64,000 bases of DNA from Crocodylus rhombifer (taxonomy: Eukaryota > Chordata > Crocodylia > Crocodylidae). Positions 44,481 through 56,223 of the stretch are shown piece after piece. Both the position numbers and the translations under genes were made by a program. The first letter of the stretch is position 1. Each line of letters starts with the position of its first letter. The stretch covers positions 784,832 to 848,831 of the forward strand of contig JAVSML010025538.1 of NCBI GenBank assembly GCA_038503035.1, given 5' to 3'. The notes under the pieces were generated by a model, which did no database searches, was not told the DNA's origin, and saw nothing but the letters and a program-made list of their open reading frames with translations.

Positions 44481-45223
44481 CCCTAGCTGCTGGCAGCCAT
44501 CCTGGGCAAGAGAGGGTTAACTTTCCCACAGGGGCTGCTACAGGAGGGGGGAAAAAAGACTCAGATTGAAGCTGGGGACTGGAAGGGGGCTGAAACAGCC
44601 CCAAAATCAGCGTTGGGAGGGGGCAGAACAACCCTGCAGGGGATGAAAGCAAGCACTAAGGCAGGAGGAGGTGGCAGAGACCAAAGTAAAGGGCTCTGGA
44701 GCAGGGAGGCAGCAAGAATCAAAGGGAGAGCACAGGCTGAGGTGGAGGAGGGACAGAGGCAAATGAGGATGCTACAGCCCAGGGAAAAAAGCTCAGAAAG
44801 CATGGAAAAAGGGGCAGAGAGTGGGGTCTCCAAGCACCAGCTGGGGAGAGGCAAGGTTTGGGTGGGGATAGGAATGTGGGGGGAGGCAGGGAGTGGTGGG
44901 GGAGGAAAGCGCAGAAGGGCTTCACCTGTTGGTGGCCATCTTGAAAGAAAATAAACAATAAAGATAAAAGCTGTGAAATAGCAACTCATAGACAAAGAAT
45001 CCAAAAATAAAGGGGGAGGGGACAGAGAACAGAGGGGAAAAAAAGAAAAAAACAGTGTGAAAATGCAAGAAAAGAATCAGGAGGGGAGATAAACAGAAGC
45101 AAGAGACCTTAAGCAGGTGGAAGTAAGAAAAGAAAAGGGATAGGAAGCCAGGGAGTCTTATGCTCAGGATTGACCCAGCCTGCTTCAAGTGAGCCTGGTC
45201 TGAAGCATCTAAAGCAGAAGAAA

Positions 45224-45232
45224 GGAAGGAAG
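45224..45232. repeat. (GGAA)n at the 5' boundary of Tx1 copy 2
   Basis: GGAAGGAAG immediately beyond the 5' UTR of copy 2, then sequence unrelated to the LINE. Confidence 0.8.
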
Positions 45233-47861
45233 ACAAAATTTAACCAGATGAGTCTAAAATGCCAGCTGGCAATAAGATGGGAAATAAAATATGCATCCCT
45301 TCAATATTTAGTGTTGTTAGACTTCACATATGGTATTTCACTGTGTGCAAATATAGTTGGTGCTTATCCAGGCTTTCCTCTTTTTTTTCTGAGCCTGCAA
45401 AATCCATCAGTATATATATATCTATAAATTGAACTGCTAGGAATCTTAAGAGAGACACAAACACGGCTTAATATTAACTCAGGCTGGAAATTCAGGTTAA
45501 ATTCTTTTCAATGTTAATGTGTTGCTATGCAACCAGCCAACACAATGGATAGTTCTGATGGATACAACCTTTTTTCCTCAAAACAATGAACTTATTTAAA
45601 CATATTCCATTTAAAGCATATATAATTATGCCCTCTTTACAGAGCTGATGCTCCTCAGGCATTTGCTATCTTAATGTTATGGTTGAGCCTAATCAGGTAG
45701 CTTGTATGCCTTTACAACTAAAAGTAATGTGCATTTTTTATGTAGTGCTTTTCAGGAATAACAAAATAAGATATTTTAATGATTGAGGGAATTTTAAAGT
45801 TACAAGAAAAGAGTGAATACACAGATCAATACAACAATCAGTGAAAACATTAGAATTCCTAGACGTAAGAGATTTTTAGTCATCTTTTAGCTCCAGAATT
45901 ATATGCCTATTTTAAGAAAAGAGAACAGATAAAATCTAAAGGAGGAAGGTCAATCTAATCTCATGTGTCCAACTGTGTCATGTGTAAACTGCTTATTGCA
46001 GAGGTTAAATATGACTCTTCCAGCTCCATATATTACACCATACAATGTAGAAGTCCCAACGCACAAGTAGGACGTTGCTACCTTCATTGAAATGTGAAAC
46101 GTACCTCTGTCATAACTAGGGTATTATTTATAGGCTTTAATCTTGAAATAAGCCAAGGTTTAGTCTCTACTGAGACAATTGCAGGATCGGGGACCTTAAT
46201 ATTATAAATCTGAGCTGGCACAGCAAACCAAATTGGTATCTCAATAGGTTATATTGAGTTACTGGTTTCTTTTCTTGTTGTAGTGTGGTGGACAGGGGAG
46301 TTAAGGGGTGAGGAGGTTGCAACAATATGAGTAAGACAAGAAAAAATAAGTGATAATATAATCAGTCAGATCCAAGCTCCAAGTTCCTTCTTCATATCCA
46401 TACTATATCATTGTGTTGCCCATTTTGCTCCAGACTTATCATCAGGCCTTTCAATACAGGGAACACCTTCCTCCAAGAAAAAGCTTTAATCCCCCAATCC
46501 TGAATCATGATGCTTAACTTTATTATTGTGAATATTCTTGGTGGCCTCTGTTGGGCTGCTCACAGAGGTATAGGGCCCTAGAGGGAGCATTAAGTTCCCA
46601 TTGAGAGAAGACTAAACTTTAGCCAAAATCTTCAGTCTCTCTCCCCCATCTCTCTTTCTCTTTCTTTCTAAGTATGGGACTTATTCCCCTTTCCAGGTTT
46701 TTTTGGTGGCAAAATGTTATCTTTGCATATCCCTAACTGTATTATAACTACTAATAAATAAAACCAGGATTTTTAAAAATAAAAACTAACATGTTTCTGT
46801 TAAATTTTGAACATAGAAATAGTTACTTTGGATTTTGTTTACATTTAACCAAAACTGTAATATAGAACAAGCTTTCATTCATCGGAGCTGCCGCTGAATA
46901 TCAGGATCCATACATGCCCTAAGCAGCAGTGGCACACACTTCAGGGAGGTTTACCGATGCTTACGGAGATCTCATCTCCTTTTCCCGCTGCCAACATGTA
47001 TGTCAAGTGGCCAAAAACACCCACTTTTTTCAGTGGTGAAAATGTAAATGCCATCTCCCTCCTGCAGCAGCAAACCTCTGGCCACATGTTGCAACCACTT
47101 CTCTGCCCTCCCACTTCTGGAACTGGAGCTGCTGCAAGGAAGATACCAGGGAGGGAGACGGCCCCCACTAGCTCCATTCTGGGCCCCTCATCCCTCTTAT
47201 ACAGCACTCAGAGCTCATGGCTTTCCCCAGCACCCATCCTTATGCTACCACTGAACATTAATATTGTTTTATACTAAGGAAGAGAATACTTTTCCTATGT
47301 CAACAGCAGCTTAAGCAAAACGTATCCTCATGTTTTTTGACTAGCCCCAAATTTCTGGAAGCCCCCTTCTAGCAGATAATGTCACCTCTCTGGATTAATA
47401 TCAGACATAGTGAGGAGAGCACAATGTCTATGCATTTTGTCAACCAATCAAAATGAAAATCATCCCTCTCAGGGGCTTGTATTGACTCTATCAGTGATTC
47501 CATTGGGCATTTCTCAGGGAAATGAGATGAAGCTCTAGAATGAACTTTGGCATTTTTCACACCAGAAGCTCCTGGCAGAGGAACACTACCCCACCAAACA
47601 AGGGAAAGCTTACCTAGAAAAAAAAATAAAAATACCTCTGTCACAGTTGCATGAAGCTTTTGATGTAAATTGACACATATTTGCCTGACTCCATCTTTTG
47701 CATGGCCTGAGTAATGTTTTTGGGTATGCTCAGGCATCTCCTCATATTTTATTTTTTTCTATCTTTTTAGGAGTCCCCAGTTCTCAGTCTCCATAATCTC
47801 TGTGTTCCTCCTATACCTTCCTCACTTTGTCTTCTTGCTCCTTCCTCTTTTTTTCCCTCTC
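45233..47861. other. Unassigned sequence
   Basis: No gene family recognised. A 122-codon minus frame (47369-47737) and overlapping frames at 46941-47277 show no known motif. The former includes a phenylalanine run produced by an A/T-rich tract. Background is AT-rich. Confidence 0.5.
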
Positions 47862-47864
47862 ACT

Positions 47865-49098
47865 GGGCACATCTACACATGAATTTATTCTGGCCTAGAG
47901 TTACTTTGGTGTAAATTAATCCACAGCAAGCATTTTTGGGCAGGCATCTACACATACAGGGGTCAGGGAGGAGATTTGCGCTCAGTTCCCTGAATCCCTG
48001 TAATGAGTCCCTGTTGCTACCAGGGGAAGCTCCAGCTGTCTCCTGGCCCTGGAGACTGCCTGATGCTGGGGCAGAGACAATGTCCCTTTGCTCCAGCAGC
48101 AGGGAGCTCCTGGCCCTGGCTCCCCAATCAGAGGTTAGGGACTTGAAAAGCGCTACAGGGGAGGAGCAGGTCCCAGCCCACTGCCCCGATCCACTAGTAA
48201 GGCAGATAACAGCTAGTTCAGTGCTAGCAGTCTCACCAACAGATAGGGGCGGGGGGCTGGGACTTATAGCACCCTTGCAGTTCTTTCCTTGATCACCCAT
48301 CTAGGGCACAGGGCTGGGACCTGTCCCTAACTAAGACAGTTCCCAGCTCCCACCCTGCACACCAGACAGAGGCTGGGCAGCTTGGTCCTCACTCAGTTCT
48401 GTGAGCATGGGGGATGGGTGGGGGGACATGCTGGATGTTGTTCCCAACCTGTTCCCTCTCACCTCATGGAGCTGGCCAGGGAACATGCTCCTCTGCCCCT
48501 GCCAGCAGGGAGCTACCAGAACCGGACCCATGACCATGAAGGTGGTGCTGGGGAACTCTTATGTCCCACCCTGAGTTGGGCTCAGAGATATGGTTCTCCC
48601 ATCCTGAGCCCCATGACCACAGAGCTCAGGCTGGGAGATAAGACTCTCCCGGCACTGGCCCCTGGCCATGGAGCTGGTCGCTGGGCAATAAGCAGCACCA
48701 GTGGAATCATGATGGCAGAGCAGGGGCTGGGAGATAAGGTTGTCCCAGCCCCTGCTCCCTGATTACAATCTTGGAGTGCGTGGCTTGGAGCTCCCTCTCT
48801 CAGGGCAGGGAGATATTGTCTCCACCTTGGCTCTGGTGGTGGAGCCCAGCCTGGCAGCAGGAAGCTCACAGGGACAGGGAGCAATCTTCCACCCCCTAGT
48901 GGATGGTTCATACAGCAGATTTTGCTCCCAGTCAGCTGTCTAAATGAGAGCTATGGTGCTGTCACTAATCTCATGTAAATTTGCTACTTGCATTTGCAGG
49001 TAGCAAATTTATTCAGCATTACAGAGGTTTACTGTGATAGAAGCATGTGCATGTAAACTATGCTAATATGAAATTAAGTGACTTGTGTAGATGCACCT
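47865..49098. mobile_element. 1.2-kb non-autonomous DNA transposon-like element
   Basis: Ends GGGCACATCTACAC and, on the reverse strand, AGGTGCATCTACAC match at 11 of 14 bases. ACT flanks both (47862-47864 and 49099-49101), a possible 3-bp target duplication. The interior is GC-rich, unlike its surroundings, with diverged repeats of 'gggagataagrctctcccagc' type between about 48580 and 48830. No transposase frame is recognisable. Ends resemble the MITE at 15336. The superfamily is uncertain. Confidence 0.6.
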
Positions 49099-49101
49099 AC
49101 T

Positions 49102-51587
49102 GAGGAATTCTCCTTTGCTTCACCTTATCCTAACATCGTTTTTGGAGGAGTGTTCTACTTTATCCTGCAGAAGCAGAAAATATACATTTTGGGTGGGTTA
49201 CTGCTTGACCACTGAAGAGACTTCCATGAGGCTCTCTAATCTCTAGCATCAGTTCAAGCTAAGTGGTTCTACACTAGTAATGGGAATGTGGTAGTACAAT
49301 AACCCCCACTGTTTTTTCCTTCAATCTTTGCTCACCTGCCTTATTGCCATATAATCTTCTTCTCCAAAGGTACAGGGATCAGTCTGAAATGGGATACTCC
49401 TATTTATAATGTCTATTTAAGTTGTACCACGAATCATATGAAACATGAACAATTGTGCCTGTCTCCTACCCCGTAATGGGTTCAACTCCATAGACTATAC
49501 ACTAACTATGCTAGCCCTCCTCCCACTATGTCACATGGAACCAGACTACCAAAGAATATTTCACAGTATTAATCCTTTCATCTCTAGGTGTACAAAGTAT
49601 ACAGCAGCTTGGCTCACTCAGCTCCTCTGCTAAAGCAACTTACAGAGCTAACATGCTGGAGAAAAACCTCAAGAGGATGTCCTGCACCTGGAAATGTTTA
49701 TTCCTCAATGAAGACACCATCCTGCTCCTGCTTAGTACAGTGGCACAACTGACATATTTCAGTAAGTACTTACTGGATCCTGATTCTTTGAGGTTTATAT
49801 AGAATCAGAAATTCATGCCCACAAAAATTTTGAGAACAGTTAAGTGAATCCAGCAAAATGAGAGAACTGAACACTGAGTTGATAAGAATATGAAATAAGG
49901 AAGAACATATATAAATAACCTGTGACCCTTGCAGACTTCCAATACTGATCTTTCACTGAAGACTTGTCATACAAATAGCAGAAAGCCTTTACTTCATTCA
50001 AGTTCTTCCATCATATAATATTATTCTGCATCTTATGAACAAACCATATAAAAGCCCCTCACCCTCAGTATCCCCAGCTATATTCCAAGTGCCCCATTTC
50101 CTTAGAAAGGACTTGTCTTGTTAGTACCAAACAATATAATTGCTATGTAACAGGATCTAATCAAGATAGTTTCATTTGATTATAATGGTTAGAAAACCTC
50201 TAGAACACCTATCTATGTCTTTTGAGGGAAATCCATAAATTCACATTTTAAAACAAAACATCCACTAACTTTCTGCAAGTCATGAAAACCCTGCTCTTGA
50301 GAGAAAAGGAGATGTCTTTTTAAAAAGCTTAGGCATGTATAATAAGCTATAGGCCTTCATTTTGCCATTCTCTTCACACTGCAGAGATAAGGCATCTCAA
50401 ACCCTGAAATCAAAAACTATGGGGATGAAGTCCTGGCTCCATTGAATTCAATAGGAATACTGCTAATGACATCACGGGGTCCAGCAATGCTGTCAGCAGT
50501 TCGGCTTCCCAACATTCTGGACAATGGAGAGACGGACAGAAAAGGTGATTCCTACATCAGAGGGTAAGTAGTGGGGAACCACCTCTCCCAAGTTTGGCTC
50601 TGTGTTGCATGGGCCCCCAGTGTTCCTGGAAATGTTTCTGCCTGCCTGAGACTGATACTTCCCAAAGCTGCTTCTGGGGTGGTGTGACTGCAGATCAGCC
50701 CTGCCATAGGTTGTGCAAAAATGAATGTTTGAGTTCAATTTCACATCAATGTTCACTGCCCAGGTGCTAGCTTTAAAATAATTTCAGTTTCAGGTTGGGA
50801 AAAAAGGTTAAAAACAATTTGAGCAGACTTTTTAAGTTATCAGATGGAAGATGCAAAAAGTGCTGCTAGTTTTTATTCATTCTCTAAATGTTGACAAGTG
50901 AGATGCTTTCCTTTTTTTTTTTTTTTCCATATGACAGTACCCAAGCTGGTGTGCCTGAGAAGCTGAACCAGTTATAGTGCATTCACTTCAAAGTATGCCC
51001 ACACCAGGGGGTGGCATTCTGCCATGGCCCAGCAACATAATTTAAAGTGACAGCTCCTTTAGAAGGAAATAATGTAAGTGCCCTTTTGCTTATCTACTAC
51101 AAGTACACCCCAGCATCTCCTTATCCAGTTCACGTACCCTTATTAAAAGGAGGAGGAAATAAGTGCTATGATATATTATCTCCTCCATCTTTGTTCTTTT
51201 GTTTGCCTGAAAAGAAGAGCTAAGTTTTCAATAACATTTTGTTCAAAGTATGTCACGAGCCATTACCTGGAGGTGCTGATTACGGTTAGTTTTCAAGACA
51301 AGTTGGCAACTGGTATTTGGAAAACCTACAGTCAAAAATAGCTTGACTTGCTTCCAGTTTTTATACCAGATTCCTCTAAAGCAATATTTTTCAAAATGAA
51401 AGGAATCATTAGGGCCAACAAATTGCATATCATACAAAAGAAAAGGTAAGTATATCAATCTCAGGGATATAGGGTAAAAACATGAAACTGGTTCTTTGTT
51501 TTTTTAGCAAAAAATGGCCAAGGGCAGAAACCAATACAGTTACTGAAAGAAATATTTGAAAGGAGAAACCAAGCAAAAGGATAAAGG
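49102..51587. other. Unassigned AT-rich sequence
   Basis: No gene or known repeat recognised; a 15-base poly-T lies near 50912-50926. Confidence 0.55.
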
Positions 51588-52659
51588 TGCCATGTTTATT
51601 CGCTCATAGGAAACCTTATAGGAAACTATTAACCAGTAGTTCACCCATTAACCGTTACCGCTGTGTGAGGGTTGATACCGAGCCACCCAGAGCTGGTTCA
51701 TCGCCTTGCTAAGATAAGGTGTTCCCTTTTGAACTTTCCTGCCACAGCTTTGGTATTAAGGAGGAAAAGATAGGAACAATCCAAGGAGGCAAGATGGCTG
51801 TTAATGATTCAGGAGGTTGGCTCCTCTTCCACTATCCCCATTTCCTGCCCTATCTTCACCAGATGTTCTGGGCTTGATGTTCTTAGCCCTCACTGCTAGG
51901 AGTTCTAATTCCCTGGTTCCTGGGTCCCTGTTCAGGGTGTTCCTTTTATTCCAGCTGCTTGCCTCGTTCTTCCCTGAAAAAGTCCCAAGCTGATTTATCC
52001 CAAATCCTGCCCTTGACTTCAGGACTGGGACTGGAACTATTACCCCGCCAGGTTACAACCTCTTCTTTGCACCTCTTCTCTTCCAGGTCTCAGGAGTGGT
52101 TCACTTCACCCTCACGGACTGGACTCAACAGCTGGGATATTGTTGCCACCTCATCTCCAACTCTTCTCAGGTAAGCCGGCTGCTGGGACTCTCCTCTGAA
52201 TCCTCAGGTCGATGTCTCTCTTGTGCTCTCTGTGCATTCTCCATACTTCTTTCACCTTCTTCTTTCCTGGGGGACCAACACCAACTGCTTAGTCAGCATC
52301 CCTTAAGTCTCCCACGCCGGCAAACTGGGCCCACCATGGCAGCATGTGATTCACTGCCTCCATGGCTTTCCTAGCTGATTCCCTTTACAGTCTCTGGCAT
52401 GGCTTTCTTTTTAGTCTGGGCTTGTCATGTCTCCTTCTTCCCTCTGGATTCATCCCAGAACTGCTGGGTTTGCCTCGGCAGCCTTGATCTGTCATGGCCC
52501 TGGCTTCCCCAGCTGATTCCCCTGAACAGCCTGGGTGTGGTGCCTGTCTCACCCAGGTTCACCACATCTTTTCCTTTGTCTGGGTTTGCCCCTAGTAAGT
52601 TTCTTTTCTCTTTTCTTCCCCTCATGTCTTTGTGACATGGTGTGTTAGCCACCCTGTCA
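51588..52659 (-). mobile_element. Putative LTR, minus orientation
   Basis: On the minus strand the segment starts TGACAGGGTGGC and ends AATAAACATGGCA: TG..CA ends with an AATAAA signal at 51595-51600 close to the 3' end. AATAAAAG (51943-51950), similar to the TATA-like box of the 1685-bp LTR, lies about 360 bases upstream of the end. The segment is strongly pyrimidine-rich on plus and differs sharply from its flanks. No target duplication was found, so the ends may be wrong. Confidence 0.4.
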
Positions 52660-53214
52660 TATACTGTTGGGTTGTTAGTATGTCTGCTTTAGTACCATAC
52701 AGGAAAAGGGGCTTCTGAATAGAGGTCAAAAAACCCATGGGAAAAAAAGTAAAGCAGTGTATGCATGGGCAGTACACCCTTGCAGCACGGAGAACATTTA
52801 AATGTGCAGTATGTGGCACTGCAGACATGTTTGTGGTGCTTCATACTGCACGGCCACATTCATTTGGACACAGACAATGGGTACATCCACACATGCAGGT
52901 AGGTGCATTTGCAGCAGTTCAAATAGCAAACAAATTTGTGCTGGAGAGTTGTGCTTCAGCACACATGCCTGAACATGCACTTTGGTGTAAAGCAAATTGT
53001 GCCACTTGGGGCAAACTGACCCTTCCCAGCTCCTCCCAGATCTGAAGCCAGGTGAAGCTAGATTTGGGGCCAGCAAAGGTGCTTGCCCCTACAGTACAAA
53101 AAGCTGCCCTGACGAGTAGCTCAGACCTCTGCCACAAGCACTCTGCCTCCACTTGGGGACCCCAGCCTCCACCATATGTGCTCATTCTGCCTCTTGATAG
53201 ACACCCCAGTCTCC
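52660..53214. other. Unassigned sequence with a TIR-like remnant
   Basis: GGGTACATCCACACATGCAG at 52879-52898 resembles the left ends of the elements at 15336 and 47865, but no matching right end was found. The segment from 53050 may belong to the LINE remnant that follows. Confidence 0.4.
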
Positions 53215-53634
53215 TGCCCCTTCTTCAGGAAGAGGGAGATGCTGGCACACATGACTCTCAAGTGCACCAGGTTGCAGCCCCTCCACCTCCACCTCCAGAA
53301 CCTCTTCCTAAGTTTGTGGTTGAATTTCACCCCCCACCTTTTTGTTTTTAGTCACCCCATCAAGGTTTAGTCATCCCACCAAGTTCCAGGACATTCTGGT
53401 CAACCTCCTCCTGGCTCTGGCCAAGTAGGCCCTGTACTTGACCAGGAAGGAGGTGCTGGCTGGGAAGGTGCCCAGAGACTGTCAGGCCACGTTCCTCTCA
53501 CTTGTCTGTGCACGTTTCCAGGCAGAGAACCAGTGAGCAGTGTCCACTGGCTCCTTGGATGCCTTTGAGGACTGGTGGATGTGGCCTGGGGGCCTCTGCT
53601 CAGTGTCCCCCTTAAGAGCACTCATTTTCATGTT
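53215..53634 (+). pseudogene. Non-CR1 LINE ORF2 C-terminus
   Basis: Frame 1 (53200-53365) reads CPFFRKREMLAHMTLKCTRL, then NLFLSLWLNFTPHLFVF, a C-terminal zinc-finger region with one cysteine changed to phenylalanine. After a shift, ILVNLLLALAK, ALYLTRKEVLAGKVPRDC, AVSTGSLDAFEDWW and LCSVSPLRALIFMF follow. I recognise this arrangement (an LVNLLLA.AK block, then AVSTG..DAFE..W and LCSVSP) as a recurrent vertebrate LINE C-terminus, but cannot assign the clade. In-frame stops and shifts mark it as old. No RT was seen upstream. Confidence 0.6.
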
Positions 53635-54393
53635 TTGACCCTTTGACCCTCATGTCACTCCTGTCCTGTTTTTTGCATTTGTTGTCTCAAGTATTTTGTT
53701 GTAGCATTCACTCATTAGCCCCCATAAAATAGTGACTACTAGTTATCCAGGTGGGCCTTAGGGCCCATGGTATTTTAATGTTACAAAGAGACAGGAGCTT
53801 CTGAGGCCCAGCCAGTTGGTATCTGGGGACACTAGCCCCTTGTGCCAGCTGGATTGCTGAAGCAGCTGTAACTTAGAGTGGCCCCTGCACTCTCTACCCA
53901 CTGCATCATTTTGGCAGTGTAGGCTGCTGCCTGGCTGTGACCTTCTGCAACTAGGGACAACATACGACCCTATGGCTATGTGCCTTCCAGACCCAGATAG
54001 AGATTGCACAGCTACCTGAGCTGTGGTATGGACACTGCAGCAGAGCCACTTGCATCTCTGAACCAGCTACCAGTGGGCTGTGGCTTCACAGTTGGCCTGC
54101 CTGTGGCACAGCTGTCACGTCTTCTGGTGTCCCTGCTTTGCCATCTGGGCAGCTATCACCCAAAAGATGTGCTCCTTGTGATGGCCCACTTTGAACTGTC
54201 AAAGCATGTCCTGCTGACCCCAAATGGCTAGGTCACCCACCTAATTTGCCCTCCAGCTGGGTCCCCGGTGCTGGCCCTGGTCAGGCTCCTCTGCCTGCAT
54301 CTCACCACTTACCTTACCAGCAGAGATTTTGGTGTTCCTGTGTAAAAAATGCAAATTCTCTGATAACCCCCACAAAAAAATTTTCTCATTAAA
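53635..54393. other. Unassigned GC-richer sequence
   Basis: No motif recognised. A 75-codon plus frame (54004-54231) and an 83-codon minus frame (53758-54009) match nothing I know. Confidence 0.45.
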
Positions 54394-55559
54394 ATGAGAC
54401 AGGAGACAATCCCATTGCACAGGAAAGGGGGCAAAGGGGCCAAAACACCTTCTTGGCTGGACAGGAAAATTCAGGAAAGCCTAGGGGGAAAAAAGAGGCA
54501 TACAGGCTATGGAAGCTACCAAGGTGAAGTATATCTACTTGACCCACACTTGCCGGGAGGCAGTCAGAAAGACCAAAGCAGAAATGGGATTTAGGCTGGC
54601 AAGAAAAATTAAAGACAACAAAGAGTCCTTCTTCAGGTATATAGGGAGTAAAAAGGCGACATAGAGTAGCATAAGACCCCTACAGGACAAACTAGGGCAA
54701 TTAGTGACAGATGGGGGGACAAGGCTGCTCTCTTCAATTAGTTTTTTGCCCCTGTATTTCTGAGCTCAGATCAAGACAAATCTCCCAGTTGGATCATAGA
54801 CAGGCATAGAAGGGATACCTGCTTACCAACTGTTAGCACTGACTTAGTGAAGAGACACTTGGAGGGGCTGGATGTGTTTCAGTCAGCAGGCCCAGTTGAT
54901 CTTCACCCAAGGGTGCTGAAGGAATTGGCTAGTGTCATATCTGAGCCACTGGCATAGGTGTTTGAACACTCTTGGTGCTCAGGTCAGGTCCCAGAGGACT
55001 GGAAAGGGTCCAGTGTGGCTCTGATTTTCAAGAAGGGGAGGAAGGAGGATCCAGGTAACCATAGACCGGTTAGTCTTACCTCTATCCCAGGGAAAACTTT
55101 TGAAAAAATTATTAAGGATCACATTTGTGGGAGTCCAGTGGGGAAAGCAATGCTAAAGGGCAACCAGCATGTATTCATACCAGGTAGATGCTGCCTGAAT
55201 AACCTTGTTTCTTTTTATGACCAGGTCACAAAATGGTTAGACTCAGGAATTAAGGTAGATGCCATCTACTTGGATTTTAAGAAGGCCTTTGATATGGTAG
55301 CTCATACTATTCTCACAGATAAACTGAACAGCTGTTACATAGATGATTACATGGTCAGATGAGTGGCAGATTGGCTTGGGGTTGCACCCAGAGAGTGGTG
55401 GTGGATGGGTTGGTATTGAATGGGAAAGATATGGGCAGTAGAGTCCCATAAGGCTTGGTCCTTGAACCAGTGCTGTTCAGTGTCTTCATTAGTGACTTGG
55501 ATGAGGGTATGGAAAGCACTCTGTCCAAATTCACAGATGATACCAAATTATCACCATTG
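54394..55559 (+). mobile_element. CR1 LINE, linker to RT, cut by assembly gap
   Basis: Plus-strand CR1. The linker region (TREAVRKTKAEMGFRLARKI, about 54545-54610) is followed by RT with PEDWKGSSVALIFKKGRKED (54990-55050), PGKTFEKIIKDHI and palm motif A VDAIYLDFKKAFDMV (about 55255-55300). GVPQG is mutated (a TAA in 'gtcccataaggc'), then FTDDTKL reaches the N run. The element cannot be followed past the gap: sequence from 55570 is not CR1-like, so the gap hides a junction or an unresolved repeat. The 134-codon frame at 54958-55362 is its longest open part. Confidence 0.9.
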
Positions 55560-55569
55560 NNNNNNNNNN
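55560..55569. other. Assembly gap (10 N)
   Basis: Ten consecutive N directly after the CR1 TDDTKL motif. A round number of N usually marks a gap of unknown size. Confidence 0.99.
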
Positions 55570-55957
55570 AAGAGCATCCCAGTCCTGCCCAAAGGTGCAT
55601 ATCCCAAAACCAGATGGGCCCATGCCATGTAGTACAGACAGCACCAGGTCTCAGGTGGTTGGGGCTATGCCACATCACAGGGGGTCGGGTCTGCCAGTAG
55701 TGGACTCTGAATGCTCTGATGACCACTGCTACTACAGAGGAGCTGTGCACCATGTGGAGGCTAGGTGGGGGACCCACCCCTCACAAGCAGCCTCACCCAT
55801 CCCCACACAGTCCTCCTACCCACAGCCCTTTCACACCCACATGCACAATCCCCCCACTCGCACAGTCCCCCCTACCACCATGTCTACTTACTGGGGACAC
55901 AGCCTGGGTCTGATCCACTGCTGCAGTGTTGCCCTCTCCTCTTTGCTCGAACATACT
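55570..55957. other. Unassigned C-rich sequence
   Basis: CA/CCC-rich sequence with short open frames in all registers and no known motif. Its relation to the CR1 across the gap is unknown. Confidence 0.45.
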
Positions 55958-56223
55958 GAGGCAGCATGCTGGAACAGCAGTGGAAGGGGGCAGGCATAGA
56001 GTCACTCTGGCTGGGTGCTCGAGTGTCTCCTTGGAGGACCCAGCCTCTGTTGCTTCAGGGACTCAGTGCCACTTTTCTTCAACATGGGTTTTTGGGGCTT
56101 TTTTGATACCGGGATTTCCTGTTATCACATTTAGAGTCCACACTTAAAATATGCAGCGTGGGGAGTATATTTTCATTCCCAGCATGCCTCTTGCAGTGTC
56201 TCAAATTGCTTTGAGATGCCACA
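55958..56223 (+). repeat. Hairpin-ended repeat, plus copy
   Basis: Shares with 57428-57689 (reverse strand) the blocks GCAGCATGCT, 'cttggaggacccagcctctg' and the terminal hairpin (here 56193-56223, imperfect: TCTCAAA, loop TTGC, TTTGAGA). The middle contains a diverged T-rich part. Unknown non-autonomous element. Confidence 0.65.

Larger units (their letters stand above)
38453..45223 (-). mobile_element. Tx1/L1-clade LINE, copy 2
   Basis: Minus-strand LINE, about 6.1 kb without the inserted CR1 (38556-39260). From the right: a purine-rich 5' UTR (45223-44480), ORF1, ORF2, and a 3' UTR ending CCCTGAATAAAGTAGTT..AAAGT beside TTCC repeats. The 3' UTR matches copy 1 on both sides of the CR1. It keeps the endonuclease and ORF2 C-terminus that copy 1 lacks, but has lost the N-terminal RT region between about 41572 and 41591. 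It is bounded at 45224 by GGAAGGAAG. Confidence 0.87.

Noticed and set aside
47369..47737. 122-codon minus-strand frame as a host gene
   Set aside because: No recognisable domain, a phenylalanine run from an A/T tract, no splice context or neighbours; more likely a chance frame.
52080..52172. Exon-like segment between a polypyrimidine-AG and a GTAAGC
   Set aside because: One pair of splice-like sites with no coding motif, inside a pyrimidine-rich LTR-like segment; chance occurrence is likely.
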